Made by a program: the position numbers and the translations under genes. Below, one piece after another: positions 56,172-64,000 of a stretch of DNA of 64,000 nucleotides; the first letter of the stretch is position 1, and every line of letters starts with the position of its first letter. The notes under the pieces were generated by a model. It searched no databases. It saw nothing but the letters and a program-made list of their open reading frames with translations, and was not told the origin of the DNA. Source of the stretch: Paracamarosporium sp. OC-R06-R3. Lineage: Eukaryota > Ascomycota > Dothideomycetes > Pleosporales > Didymosphaeriaceae. The DNA lies in NCBI GenBank assembly GCA_019828545.1, contig JACVRA010000121.1:188547-252546 (forward strand). The letters run 5' to 3'.

Positions 56172-57315
56172 ATGTTTGGCTTTATCGCCGACGGCTTGAC
56201 GTGAGAATACCCCGCCCCCGCAACGGAAATCCGATTCCTAGGCGCAACTTCTCGTCGCAGGTTCCGCACAGCTTCCAGATACCGGGTTTGCGTCTCTAGT
56301 GCTTGAATACCAACTGACGGATCTCAGCGTCGCTATTACCGTTCTCCTTCCAGTTTTCGCTTCCTACAAAGCCCTCCACACCTCAGATCCAGCTCAGCTC
56401 GCACCATGGCTCATCTACTTCGTTACCCTTCTCCTCTTCCATACCGTCGAGAATACTTTCGATTTTATTCTTTGCTGGGTCCCCTTTTGGTCCTGGATTC
56501 GCTTCTTCGCGCACCTCTATCTCATCCTGCCGGGTTCCCAAGGCGCGACATTTCTTTACCAAGAGTACATCGAGCCATTCCTATACCACCACGAACGTGA
56601 GATCGATGACTTCATAACTGAGACACATGACAAAGCGAAGAAGTCGGGACTGGCATATCTACAGCAGGCCATCGAGTGGGCCAAGGTCAACGTGCTGGGT
56701 TTTGCGCCGCAACAGCCTCCCCCTTCACCACCAGCAGGCCAAAGCTACGCGCAGAACTTCATGTCAAGGTTCAACATGCCTTCTGCACGTGGAAGCGATA
56801 ATCTGTACGGCCTAGTGAATCAAGCGCTCAGCGGGGCGAGTGCGCTCTACTCAGGCAACAGAGACGCCCAAGCTGCGGAACTAAGCCGAAGCGCAAATAT
56901 CATTCCTGACAACATCCGGAACAACGATGATCGACTCAACTACGTCTCCTCGCAGCGAGAGCGCTTGATGACCCTTCTTCAGGCATTCGACCGTGAAGCC
57001 GAGAACGTGCGCACCCAGCGTGAGGGTGGAAGCAGGTACTATGAGGGAACGGGTGGACTTTCGAAGAGCAGGAGCGAAGCTGAATTCGATAGAATTGAGG
57101 TTGATGAGTTGAGCTCAGGCTCAGAACGACCGCCGTATCCCATCACCCCGCCAGCTTTGGACCGGAGGACGAGCAGCGGGTGGATGCCTTGGAATTGGCA
57201 GAAAGGAGCGCCGCCGCCGCCACCGCGGGAGGATGATCCGCTTGCTTACGGTAGAGAATCCGGTGCGCGACGTGACCAGGGTCGTTCTACGGGTTTCGAT
57301 AGTGGTGATCGCTAA
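56172..57315 (+). CDS. TB2/DP1/HVA22 (REEP/Yop1-like) membrane protein, long form
   Basis: Two exons (56172-56200, 56328-57315) encode 338 aa. The 127-nt intron (GTGAGA donor; AACTGAC branch close to an ATCTCAG acceptor) joins Met-Phe-Gly-Phe-Ile-Ala-Asp-Gly-Leu-Thr to Val-Ala-Ile-Thr-Val. Residues 8-100 carry the family signature: Pro-Val-Phe-Ala-Ser-Tyr-Lys-Ala-Leu, Ala-Pro-Trp-Leu-Ile-Tyr, then Trp-Val-Pro-Phe-Trp-Ser and Tyr-Leu-Ile-Leu-Pro. These form hairpin membrane segments that shape tubular ER. A disordered tail of about 200 residues follows. It is about twice the length of Yop1, so it is the second, long fungal paralogue rather than Yop1 itself. Confidence 0.9.
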
Positions 57316-57700
57316 CGAATGCGGCGATGTCCTTTCCTTATTGTGATGGTAGATTTACGGCGTTGTTATTACTTTGGACATGAAGTTAGATAAAATGCTT
57401 GGATTAATTCCTAACCTCATTTGCTATCACTCAGGTACATTTGGAACCAGGTTCTGCAATGGTTTAGACGCTGTATCAGACGTCTTTCCTACAGATGTTG
57501 CAACGTTCACAATTGTGATCTTACATTATATGTACAGTTGCCTATTCTCATCTATCCCTATTGATCTGAGATTGTAGCCTGTATTCCGCCCTGCCCATCC
57601 CACTTCCTACAATATCTTACAGCGCCTTTTTGTAAAGTGTAAGCCGAGCATTAAACGCCGAACCTTGTCGCTGCAAATTCATACGCACAAGCCATGCCAT
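57316..57700. other. Convergent intergenic region
   Basis: 385 bp, A+T-rich, holding the 3' ends of the TB2/DP1 and MGM101 genes. No gene is seen. Confidence 0.5.
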
Positions 57701-58622
57701 CTACGGCGATGCCTTAAACGGGTAGCGAACGGTATCATCCTTGCGCAGCACAATCTTCTTCTTCTTCTTGGTCGTAACATGCTCCGCCCATATTTCCTTT
57801 GTCATTTCCTTGTTGAATGTGCGAATGAAGCGCGGGTCCCACAGCTCAGACGCAATGCCGAGATCCTTGCAGCAGCGCATCAAGGCGTTTGATTTGCAGC
57901 CTTCGGTCGCGGTGGGGATGCCGTCGGGGTCGAAATATTGCTGCTCACCGCGCGCAATAGAAACAAGCCTGGCATATGTCAGTCCAACTGCCTCTCTGGT
58001 AAAGAGCGGATATCGCTCACCTTCCCTGGACAATTAGACCATACTCCCTCGTGACAAGTTTCCCCGTCACAATACTTTCACCTCTTGGCGCTAGCCCCCA
58101 TCCTCCAGGTCCAAAAGCTTTGTTCAAGATCCGCCTATACTTGATCTCGGGTAGATACAGCAGACCGTCAGGCTTGACTTCTACATCGTCCTGCTCAATG
58201 GGCGCGAGCAAAACCTGCTGCTGCTCAGACGTGAAAGATACGCTACCAAGGCCGTGGTATGAGCGCGTCCAGTCGATAGCTGAGTCGCCTCCGAGCTGGG
58301 AAGGCTCATCCGATAGCCCTTCTGTAAGGGAACGTTGGCCTGCGGCGGCGTTGTCTGCGGAGGCTGCGCGAGTGGTTGGTACGGGAGGCTCCTTGGAAGG
58401 GAAGCTGGGTACGACTGTGCGCTGAGGGGTGGATGAAGACGCAGTATTGGACGTAGGTTTGGCTGCTGTGCTTGTCGATGTTGCGGCGCGCGGCGTGCTG
58501 CTTGCGAATGCTGAGGAGATCGGGGACGAAGTGAAGGTGCGCTGGGTGGCTCGGTAGCCAGAGGAAACGCTTCTCGAGCAGGGTGATGTGAGCAGAGACG
58601 CAATGCCCCGGCGTGCTGCCAT
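57701..58622 (-). CDS. MGM101: Mitochondrial genome maintenance protein MGM101
   Basis: Two exons (58622-58021, 57968-57701) encode 289 aa. The 52-nt intron has GTGAGC and GCCAG and joins Gln-Gly-Arg to Leu-Val-Ser-Ile. The start reads Met-Ala-Ala-Arg-Arg-Gly; a longer upstream frame is rejected because it precedes this presequence-like start. Residues 1-110 are Ser/Thr/Ala/Arg-rich (mitochondrial targeting plus linker). The core contains Tyr-Arg-Arg-Ile-Leu-Asn-x-[13 protein letters not shown] and [15 protein letters not shown], then a Lys-rich DNA-binding tail. It anneals single-stranded DNA in mitochondrial nucleoids. Confidence 0.95.
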
Positions 58623-59181
58623 TGTAAGGAGTGACACAGTGTTAACGCTAACGCGGATTCGCGGTGATGGCGACGACGTGTAGGAACGCGAAGTCACGAT
58701 TCTGCCAATTTTCGTCGGCCAATCATCGCCTTGCACACGATGAACGAGACCACTCCCCGCCATTGGGTCCCGCCATATGAACCCCAAAACACAGAATACA
58801 ATGGCCGATTGTGTTCAGAGCCAATATAGCACTTAGGTAATAGATCGCGTATTTTTGGTCTCTGCATCGCACATTGTGTGTTGACAGATAGGTCTTCCGT
58901 CTCCCGCTTCGCACTATAAGCCTCCACCACAATTCGAAGTACAATAACCGAAGATCGTGCTCAGTTGGATTATTCTGAGGGGAATTTACCATGTCTACTT
59001 GTATCCCCTTTCAAGACATCCTGCACCGAAGCTCCATGCGTTTACTAGAATACCATAGATGATCGGGTTTTGGGATTAAGGACTATACAAGCGTATCGAA
59101 GCTATCTATGCCAAGTATAGGTCGTGTGGTATGAACTACATCGGACGAGATCGGCTACATCCACCCAGAAGCATAAAAGTA
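58623..59181. other. MGM101 upstream region
   Basis: About 560 bp. The part nearest MGM101 should contain its promoter. The rest is A+T-rich and continues into the cytochrome P450 remnant. No intact gene is seen. Confidence 0.45.
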
Positions 59182-59680
59182 TATTTCCGACCACGGCCAC
59201 ATCAAGACACATGGCTCAAGGCCACAGAAGTTGGATGCGTTCCGGACACGATGTCACCGATACATATGCGACGTATTCTCCATTCTATCTTCTCTGATCA
59301 CCCGCTCGAGCTACGGGAGCCGCTTATCGTAACATGCAAAGGCTTGCTTCGCGAGAGATGGAGAGAGGGCACCCAATGGAACTATCGACGTGGTCAAATA
59401 TTTCAACTTCACGACTAGGTTTATCCCGCGGTGTGATATTTGCCAATGCAATTTATTCATGGTTGCTAGTGCTAAGACCACTACTACTATCAGTGCGGAG
59501 TTAGGTATCTCATATACAAAATCCTTAGAGTTTACGCCATGTAACAATCAGAAACTAACTTTAAGCATGCACTCGAGTACATCCCTGAGCGCTGGTTGAA
59601 CAACAAGCACTTCGAAAGTGACAACAAAAGGGCGTTTGAGCCCTTCCACACTAATCCATACGATTGCCTAGACAAAGAGC
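59182..59680 (+). pseudogene. Decayed cytochrome P450 remnant
   Basis: Four pieces appear in the correct P450 order but in different frames. The first is an N-terminal Phe-Arg-Pro-x-His-Gln-x-Thr-Trp-Leu-Lys segment leading to the helix-C block His-Met-Arg-Arg-Ile-Leu-x-x-x-Phe-Ser (59263 on). The second is Ile-Asp-Val-Val-Lys-Tyr-Phe-Asn-Phe-Thr-Thr (59384-59416). The third is a helix-I block with Ala-Ser-Ala-Lys-Thr-Thr-Thr-Thr (59450-59509). The last is Pro-Glu-Arg-Trp-Leu followed by a heme-loop relic, Pro-Phe-x-x-Asn-Pro-Tyr-Asp-Cys-Leu (59560-59679). The heme loop has lost its conserved glycines, the ExxR helix is missing and stops intervene. It resembles the trichothecene/isotrichodermin-type hydroxylase clans only loosely. 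Not functional. Confidence 0.72.
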
Positions 59681-59865
59681 ACGTTTTTCCCTTGTCCTTC
59701 AAAATGAAACGGGTGCGTTGCACATGTGGATTAATTATTTATTTGAGCTCTTCTCGGAATCCTTTACAATTCCCTGTGAAATTTTATGACTACAAAATAA
59801 AGTACAATAGCGTTACAGTTGCAATACAAAAGGCCACACTCCCCTAACTGGGAAGCCCACCACTT

Positions 59866-60345
59866 TCACACGTCTTTGGACGCAGTTCGCTTGTCGTTGC
59901 CATGCTTCTTCCAGCACGCGCGGAAAACCTCCATCTGCAAAGCATCAGTTGATTCTCGGTGCTCGGGTCAGAAACCGTGGAGTTGGGGTGGAGATGTCGG
60001 GATCGGTAGAAGTAGATGAGACTAACCTCTTTCTTGCACAAGCGCCAATCTTTCTTCTCGTAGTAGCAGTCGGTCAACTTCATGTTCTCATCTGCAAGGT
60101 CTGGATCAGTATTGCTGAATTGATTGGCTGCCGAGTCGAACACGGATGGCGACATACCTGCGCATCCTGTGCTGAATATCCGCTTGTCCCTAGCCGCGTT
60201 GTTAGCCAAGCCATTCCGCGCCATCCACTTCTCTCCGCTCGCAGTCACCAACGAAAACAGCAATCGGGTATACGCACCATTCGTCCGGTTCATCATCGTC
60301 CTGCGTCTTGGGCGACGCCTCTGTTCGCGCTGCATTGTTCGACAT
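59866..60345 (-). CDS. COA4: Cytochrome c oxidase assembly factor COA4, twin CX9C
   Basis: Four small exons (60345-60278, 60189-60158, 60091-60027, 59934-59866) encode 77 aa. Introns are 88, 66 and 92 nt, and every join is in frame. The N-terminus is Asp/Glu-rich (Gln-Asp-Asp-Asp-Glu-Pro-Asp-Glu-Trp-Asp-Lys-Arg). The CHCH fold is exact: Cys-x9-Cys (Gly-Cys-Ala ... Thr-Asp-Cys-Tyr) and Cys-x9-Cys (Arg-Leu-Cys-Lys ... Arg-Ala-Cys-Trp), ending Lys-Lys-His-Gly-Asn. The protein is imported by the Mia40 pathway into the intermembrane space for complex IV assembly. No single open frame spans it, so it is easily missed. Head-to-head with BPL1, 125 bp apart. Confidence 0.92.
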
Positions 60346-60470
60346 TCTTTCGTTTCGGGTCCTCACGTGGCTGTCAGGTAACTGGAAGTGGAGTGAGCAG
60401 TGCTCGGTAGAGGTGAGGCTGTCGCTGGGCGGAGAAACAAGGTGCCGAGACAGCGCTACGACAAAGAAAC
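60346..60470. promoter_or_regulatory. Compact bidirectional promoter, COA4 / BPL1
   Basis: Only 125 bp separate the two start codons, the shortest divergent spacing in the window. No TATA box is evident for either gene. Confidence 0.55.
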
Positions 60471-62739
60471 ATGGCGGCCAAGATGAATGTTATGGTGTAT
60501 TCCGGTATTTCCTCTTGATGCATACTGTAGTCGAGGTTTGAAAGAGTCCACGCTAATCCACTCAGGTAATGGGAGCACGACGGAATCGGTACGGCATTGC
60601 CTGTTCACACTACGCCGGTTGCTGTCGCCTGGCTATGCAGTCATCCCTGTGACTGGAGATGTTCTTATCAAAGAACCATGGATGGTATCATGTGCACTCT
60701 TGGTGTTCCCCGGCGGTGCAGACCTAGGATACTGTCGCACACTCAATGGTGAGGGTAACCGTCGTATTAATCGCTACGTCAACAATGGCGGTTCGTTTCT
60801 GGGCTTCTGTGCGGGAGGGTATTATGGCTCTTCCATGTGCGAGTTCGAAGTCGACAATCCGAACCTGGCTGTTGTTGGTGGAAGAGAGCTAGGCTTTTTC
60901 CCAGGGGTATGTCGAGGACTCGCTTTCCCAGGGTTCGTATATCACTCTGAAGCTGGAGCAAGGGCTGCGGATGTCAAAATCCACAAGGATACTTTTAGTG
61001 AGATTAAGGATACACTACCGGAAAACTTCAAGAGCTATTATAATGGTGGTGGAGTATTCGTTGACGCGAAGAAGCTCGAAAGCCGTGGCGTCGAAATTTT
61101 GGCGAGCTATAGTGAGGACCTAAATGTCGACTCTGGCGAAGGTAAAGCTGCGGTTGTATACCGCAAAGTCGGCCAAGGCAATGTTATCCTTACCGGTCCA
61201 CATCCAGAGTATATTATCCGCTTTGACCATTTCCCTCTTCTATCAGGCTAACTATCGTGCAGATTCGCTCCTGCTAACCTCGCAAAACCTACTGACAACC
61301 CTGAATACAACAAAATTATCGATGCAATCACCTCTACGGACGCTACTCGGGTAGCTTTCATGCGACTTCTTCTTTCAAAACTTACACTGAAAGTTAATGA
61401 AGAAGAACAAGCGGTACCGTCCCTTTCCCGCCTGCACCTCTCGTCTCATAAGCCGGCAGGCGTCGCTGATCTCGCTGCGTCATGGTCCCAAGTCTTCACT
61501 ATAGTGGATGGGGAAGACTATATAGTGGACGTGAACGACGTCTTCCACATCAAGAAAGATGACAAGACTTGGAGCGTTCAAGGCTTGACGAGAGCGGTGT
61601 CTGATGTCGCCGTCGAAGTATTACCCAAAACACTTACGGGTCTCGATGACAAGAAAACACCAGATGCTGGGGAGCAGAGCGGACAGACACCCGTTGAAGA
61701 TAAAAAGCCGAAAATAAAAGAAGATCAGATTCGCGAGCGCATCGCATATACGACATCGGCGTCTCCTAACCGGGATCTTGACTACGATAAGATTATCAAG
61801 CGAATTGTACCTCACGAAAATGAACTTCCGTCTGAGCGAGAAACTCCGTTCTTCGATCACAACTCATACTACGCTAATCTCGCCCACCATCACCAGAAAG
61901 CCCAAAATGTCGACCCTACCTTCGGCACCTTTCTCCTATACGGGGAAGTCGTTACATCCACCAATACAATTCTTGAGAAAAACCCCTCTCTCCTCAGGAA
62001 CGTTCCAACGGGCTTCACGGCAACCGCTAGGACACAGCTCGCAGGCCGTGGCCGTGGCTCAAATGTCTGGATTGCGCCTCCGGGGGCGCTTATGTTCTCT
62101 ACTGTTATACATCACAGCTTCTCGCTTACACAAAGCGCACCCATCATTTTTGTGCAATACATATCCGCGCTTGCAGTTGTTCAAGGCATAAAGAATTACG
62201 GTCCAGGCTACGAAAATGTGTCCGTAAAACTCAAATGGCCCAACGATATCTATGCGCAGATCCCTGGTTCTCCAACCAATCCTCTAGTCAAAATTGTTGG
62301 TATCCTGGTCAACTCAAGTTATTCTGGTAGCGACTACTCGCTTACGGTTGGCGTCGGCCTCAACCTCGATAATCCTCTGCCCACCATCTCGTTCAACAGC
62401 CTCCTTAGTGCTCTCGGCCTCAAAGCTATGACGAATGAGAAGCTTCTTGCCAGCATCCTCGCCTCTTTCGAATCGCTCTACATGACTTTCTGTAGAGCGG
62501 GCTGGAGTAGGGAGCTGGAAGATCTTTACTATGCGAATTGGTTGCACAGTGGGCAGATTGTTGAGTTGGAGACACATGGCGGGATGAAGGCGAGGATTAA
62601 GGGAATTACAAGAGATTGGGGTCTTTTGCTTGCGGAGGAGTTGGTTGACGGAGAAAGGCCAACGGGGAGGATGGTGAGTTTGCAGAGTGATAGCAACAGA
62701 TTTGACTTTTTCAAGGGGTTGGTCACCAGAAAAGTTTGA
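60471..62739 (+). CDS. BPL1: Biotin-protein ligase (holocarboxylase synthetase)
   Basis: Three exons (60471-60504, 60566-61208, 61263-62739) encode 717 aa. Introns are 61 and 54 nt, and joins restore Tyr-Ser-Gly-Asn-Gly and Pro-Glu-Phe-Ala-Pro. Residues 1-230 form the glutamine-amidotransferase-like N-terminal domain typical of fungal Bpl1 (Val-Phe-Pro-Gly-Gly-Ala-Asp and Gly-Phe-Cys-Ala-Gly-Gly). A variable, charged middle follows. The catalytic domain has Gly487-Arg-Gly-Arg-Gly-x-x-x-Trp495, Lys-x-Lys-Trp-Pro-Asn-Asp (548-554) and Val-Lys-Ile-Val-Gly-Ile-Leu. It makes biotinyl-AMP and biotinylates acetyl-CoA and pyruvate carboxylases. Confidence 0.95.
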
Positions 62740-63540
62740 TGTAGCTAGTAAGAGGATTAGTGCAGCAAAGAGACGTATCTTTGGTGAAAGGATCAAAAAA
62801 TATTGGCTCATTCTGCACACAAAAACTGTTGTACAACGCAGAGAGTTAGCATGTTCCTCAGGGTCAAGCTTTCATAAAGGCTTCTTGTATTTGTCTTACA
62901 CATCGATTCAAGTAAGCAATATGTCTTGTCTGACTGCGCTTGGTCAAGTCACGTCGTTCATCGATTTAAAAGCCCCAGGTCCTCGCATCCCAATAGATTT
63001 TCTCTTGATTTTTTAGGATGGCCTCTATGAGATGAGACACGACGCAGGTGAGTAGCGGCCACCTGCGAACGTCTCTAACCATCACCCACATCCTCGACAC
63101 TGTGGCCTCAACCAGACTTCGAACGTGGTTGTTGGGTATTAAGTAATGAACCAAACTTCGAACTTCGACCTTTTAGCAGCCAAGCGCCAAGCGCCAAGCG
63201 CGTCTTGTCCGCCCTGGTTGGGTTCGAGGCTAATCCATTTTGAGACTAGCTTATTCACCTTCAAGACCGCCGAGTATACCATGCCAACTTTCATGGGCAT
63301 AAAACCCCAGAACAACCTTCTTTAAAATAATGAAAAACCTTGCTAGTATGGCGTCGGACATGAGTTGTGAATTCTAAAACACTTGGTTCTCGAACGGTTC
63401 TCTAGTCTTCGTCGTAGTACATTCCCATAGCAAGTGTACGGTTTTTGAGAATTTGATCTGTATTCTACCTATTCGCACTTGTAAATGTTTCTCTGGTCAC
63501 TCTTATCGCCCTGTTCCGTGCTCCCAGTCTCTCAATACAG
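62740..63540. other. Convergent intergenic region with short repeat
   Basis: About 800 bp, A+T-rich, between the converging BPL1 and MFS genes. A 7-bp unit (CAAGCGC) occurs three times in tandem at 63181-63201. No gene or RNA is recognisable. Confidence 0.5.
63181..63201. repeat. Three tandem copies of a 7-bp unit
   Basis: CAAGCGC three times exactly, inside a locally GC-rich island of an otherwise A+T-rich spacer. No function is apparent. Confidence 0.85.
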
Positions 63541-64000
63541 CTACAACATATACCGATACCCTTTCTGCATCCTCCTCGCCTTGCCGATGTCCACACCCTC
63601 CATCTCAGCTGTCTTCTCCAACTTCCTTCTTTCTGCCTCTCCCAACTCCCTATCCTCTTTCTCCATCTTCTCTAGCTGTCGGTTCTGCATCTGTAAGTAA
63701 AACCTCAAGCCCACGAAGCACGCAAGTGCCAAGAACTCCAGACCGATGCATACACCCAACGCAGGCCGATAATGCGGTGCCGAAGAAGGAAAATAGGTAA
63801 AGGGCGTCCAGATTGAGGCTGAGTTACCAATACTGTTGATGAATGCAAGCGCAGCAGCACGCTTAGCAGGTGGTCGTGGAATAGCATTGGATATCCAAGC
63901 ATAAATGGTGCCATTCTGAGCGAAGACAAAGTTCATAAGGAAAAAGGAGAAGTAGCGAGGTCCAAAGTCGTCTGTGGTCATAAATACGATGAAGCCTACG
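63541..64000 (-). CDS. MFS transporter, C-terminal part, cut by the window edge
   Basis: The frame is open from the right window edge (first full codon ends at 63999) to a stop at 63541, giving 153 residues. It contains the last transmembrane helices, with Phe-Ala-Gln-Asn-Gly-Thr-Ile-Tyr-Ala-Trp and Lys-Arg-Ala-Ala-Ala-Leu-Ala-Phe-Ile-Asn, then Ser-Ile-Trp-Thr-Pro and a final helix. A Glu/Lys/Arg-rich cytosolic tail follows. This pattern fits the Dal5/Tna1 anion:cation symporter family (allantoate, nicotinate, pantothenate and similar organic anions). The substrate is unknown and the N-terminal two thirds are missing. Confidence 0.82.
   Translation of the reverse strand, partial: VGFIVFMTTDDFGPRYFSFFLMNFVFAQNGTIYAWISNAIPRPPAKRAAALAFINSIGNSASIWTPFTYFPSSAPHYRPALGVCIGLEFLALACFVGLRFYLQMQNRQLEKMEKEDRELGEAERRKLEKTAEMEGVDIGKARRMQKGYRYML

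Noticed and set aside
63215..63240. GGTTCGAGGCT-like B-box resemblance
   Set aside because: No matching A box or anticodon stem in the preceding 60-80 bases.
1..64000. tRNA, rRNA, CRISPR and transposon signatures
   Set aside because: By eye I found no paired A/B-box tRNA promoter with a cloverleaf, no rRNA, no spaced repeats and no terminal-repeat element. A tRNA or repeat search program could still find something I missed.

Overview
The window is nuclear DNA of a filamentous ascomycete. The evidence is short GT-AG introns (about 43-127 nt, often with a CTNAC/CTAAC-like branch sequence), intron-split genes on both strands with separate promoters, a Zn(II)2Cys6 regulator, a BYS1-like secreted protein and a CE12 pectin-side-chain esterase. 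Protein flavour suggests Dothideomycetes, most likely Pleosporales. That is inference from general resemblance, and no species can be named.

Layout. 1-9 kb: DEF1-like RNA polymerase II degradation factor (-), a divergent uncharacterised, probably mitochondrial protein (+), a CECR5-type HAD hydrolase (-) and an aldo-keto reductase (+). 11-20 kb: an F-box-like protein with a reading-frame problem (+), 6-phosphofructokinase (+) and the kinetochore protein NDC80 (-). 20-26 kb: a disordered 210-aa protein (-), a secreted BYS1/thaumatin-like protein in a gene-poor stretch (-), TFIIB (-) and, divergently, ATP synthase subunit H (+). 27-43 kb: a DUF1765 protein (+), a doubtful 212-aa gene (-), a possible zinc-finger gene remnant, a C6 transcription factor (+), a rhamnogalacturonan acetylesterase (+), a membrane-anchored DUF3445 protein (-), an unrecognised multi-exon candidate (-), a small membrane protein (-) and a BTB-like protein (+). 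44-58 kb: TFIIH subunit TFB2 (-), a PaaI/ACOT13-type thioesterase with a 13-nt microexon (+), an unknown Ser-rich protein (-), the fork-protection protein TOF1/Timeless (-), mitochondrial 3-hydroxyacyl-CoA dehydrogenase (+), a TB2/DP1/HVA22 membrane protein (+) and MGM101 (-). 59-64 kb: a decayed cytochrome P450, COA4 (-), biotin-protein ligase BPL1 (+) and the 3' end of an MFS transporter (-).

The genes are mostly independent housekeeping functions: basal transcription (DEF1, SUA7, TFB2), mitochondrial biogenesis and energy (ATP14, COA4, MGM101, the dehydrogenase) and chromosome maintenance (NDC80, TOF1). Several lie head-to-head over short shared promoters: COA4/BPL1 125 bp, TOF1/dehydrogenase 265 bp, TFB2/thioesterase 273 bp, SUA7/ATP14 343 bp and DEF1/unknown 457 bp. 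I saw no secondary-metabolite cluster, no intact transposon, no CRISPR, no rRNA and no convincing tRNA. I found no clearly new biological system. The items most worth checking are the P450 remnant, the 13-nt microexon, the F-box frame break, the unannotated multi-exon candidate near 39.4-40.2 kb, and perfect inverted repeats just 3' of stop codons. Exon coordinates were worked out by eye from splice signals and frame continuity and are unconfirmed by transcripts.
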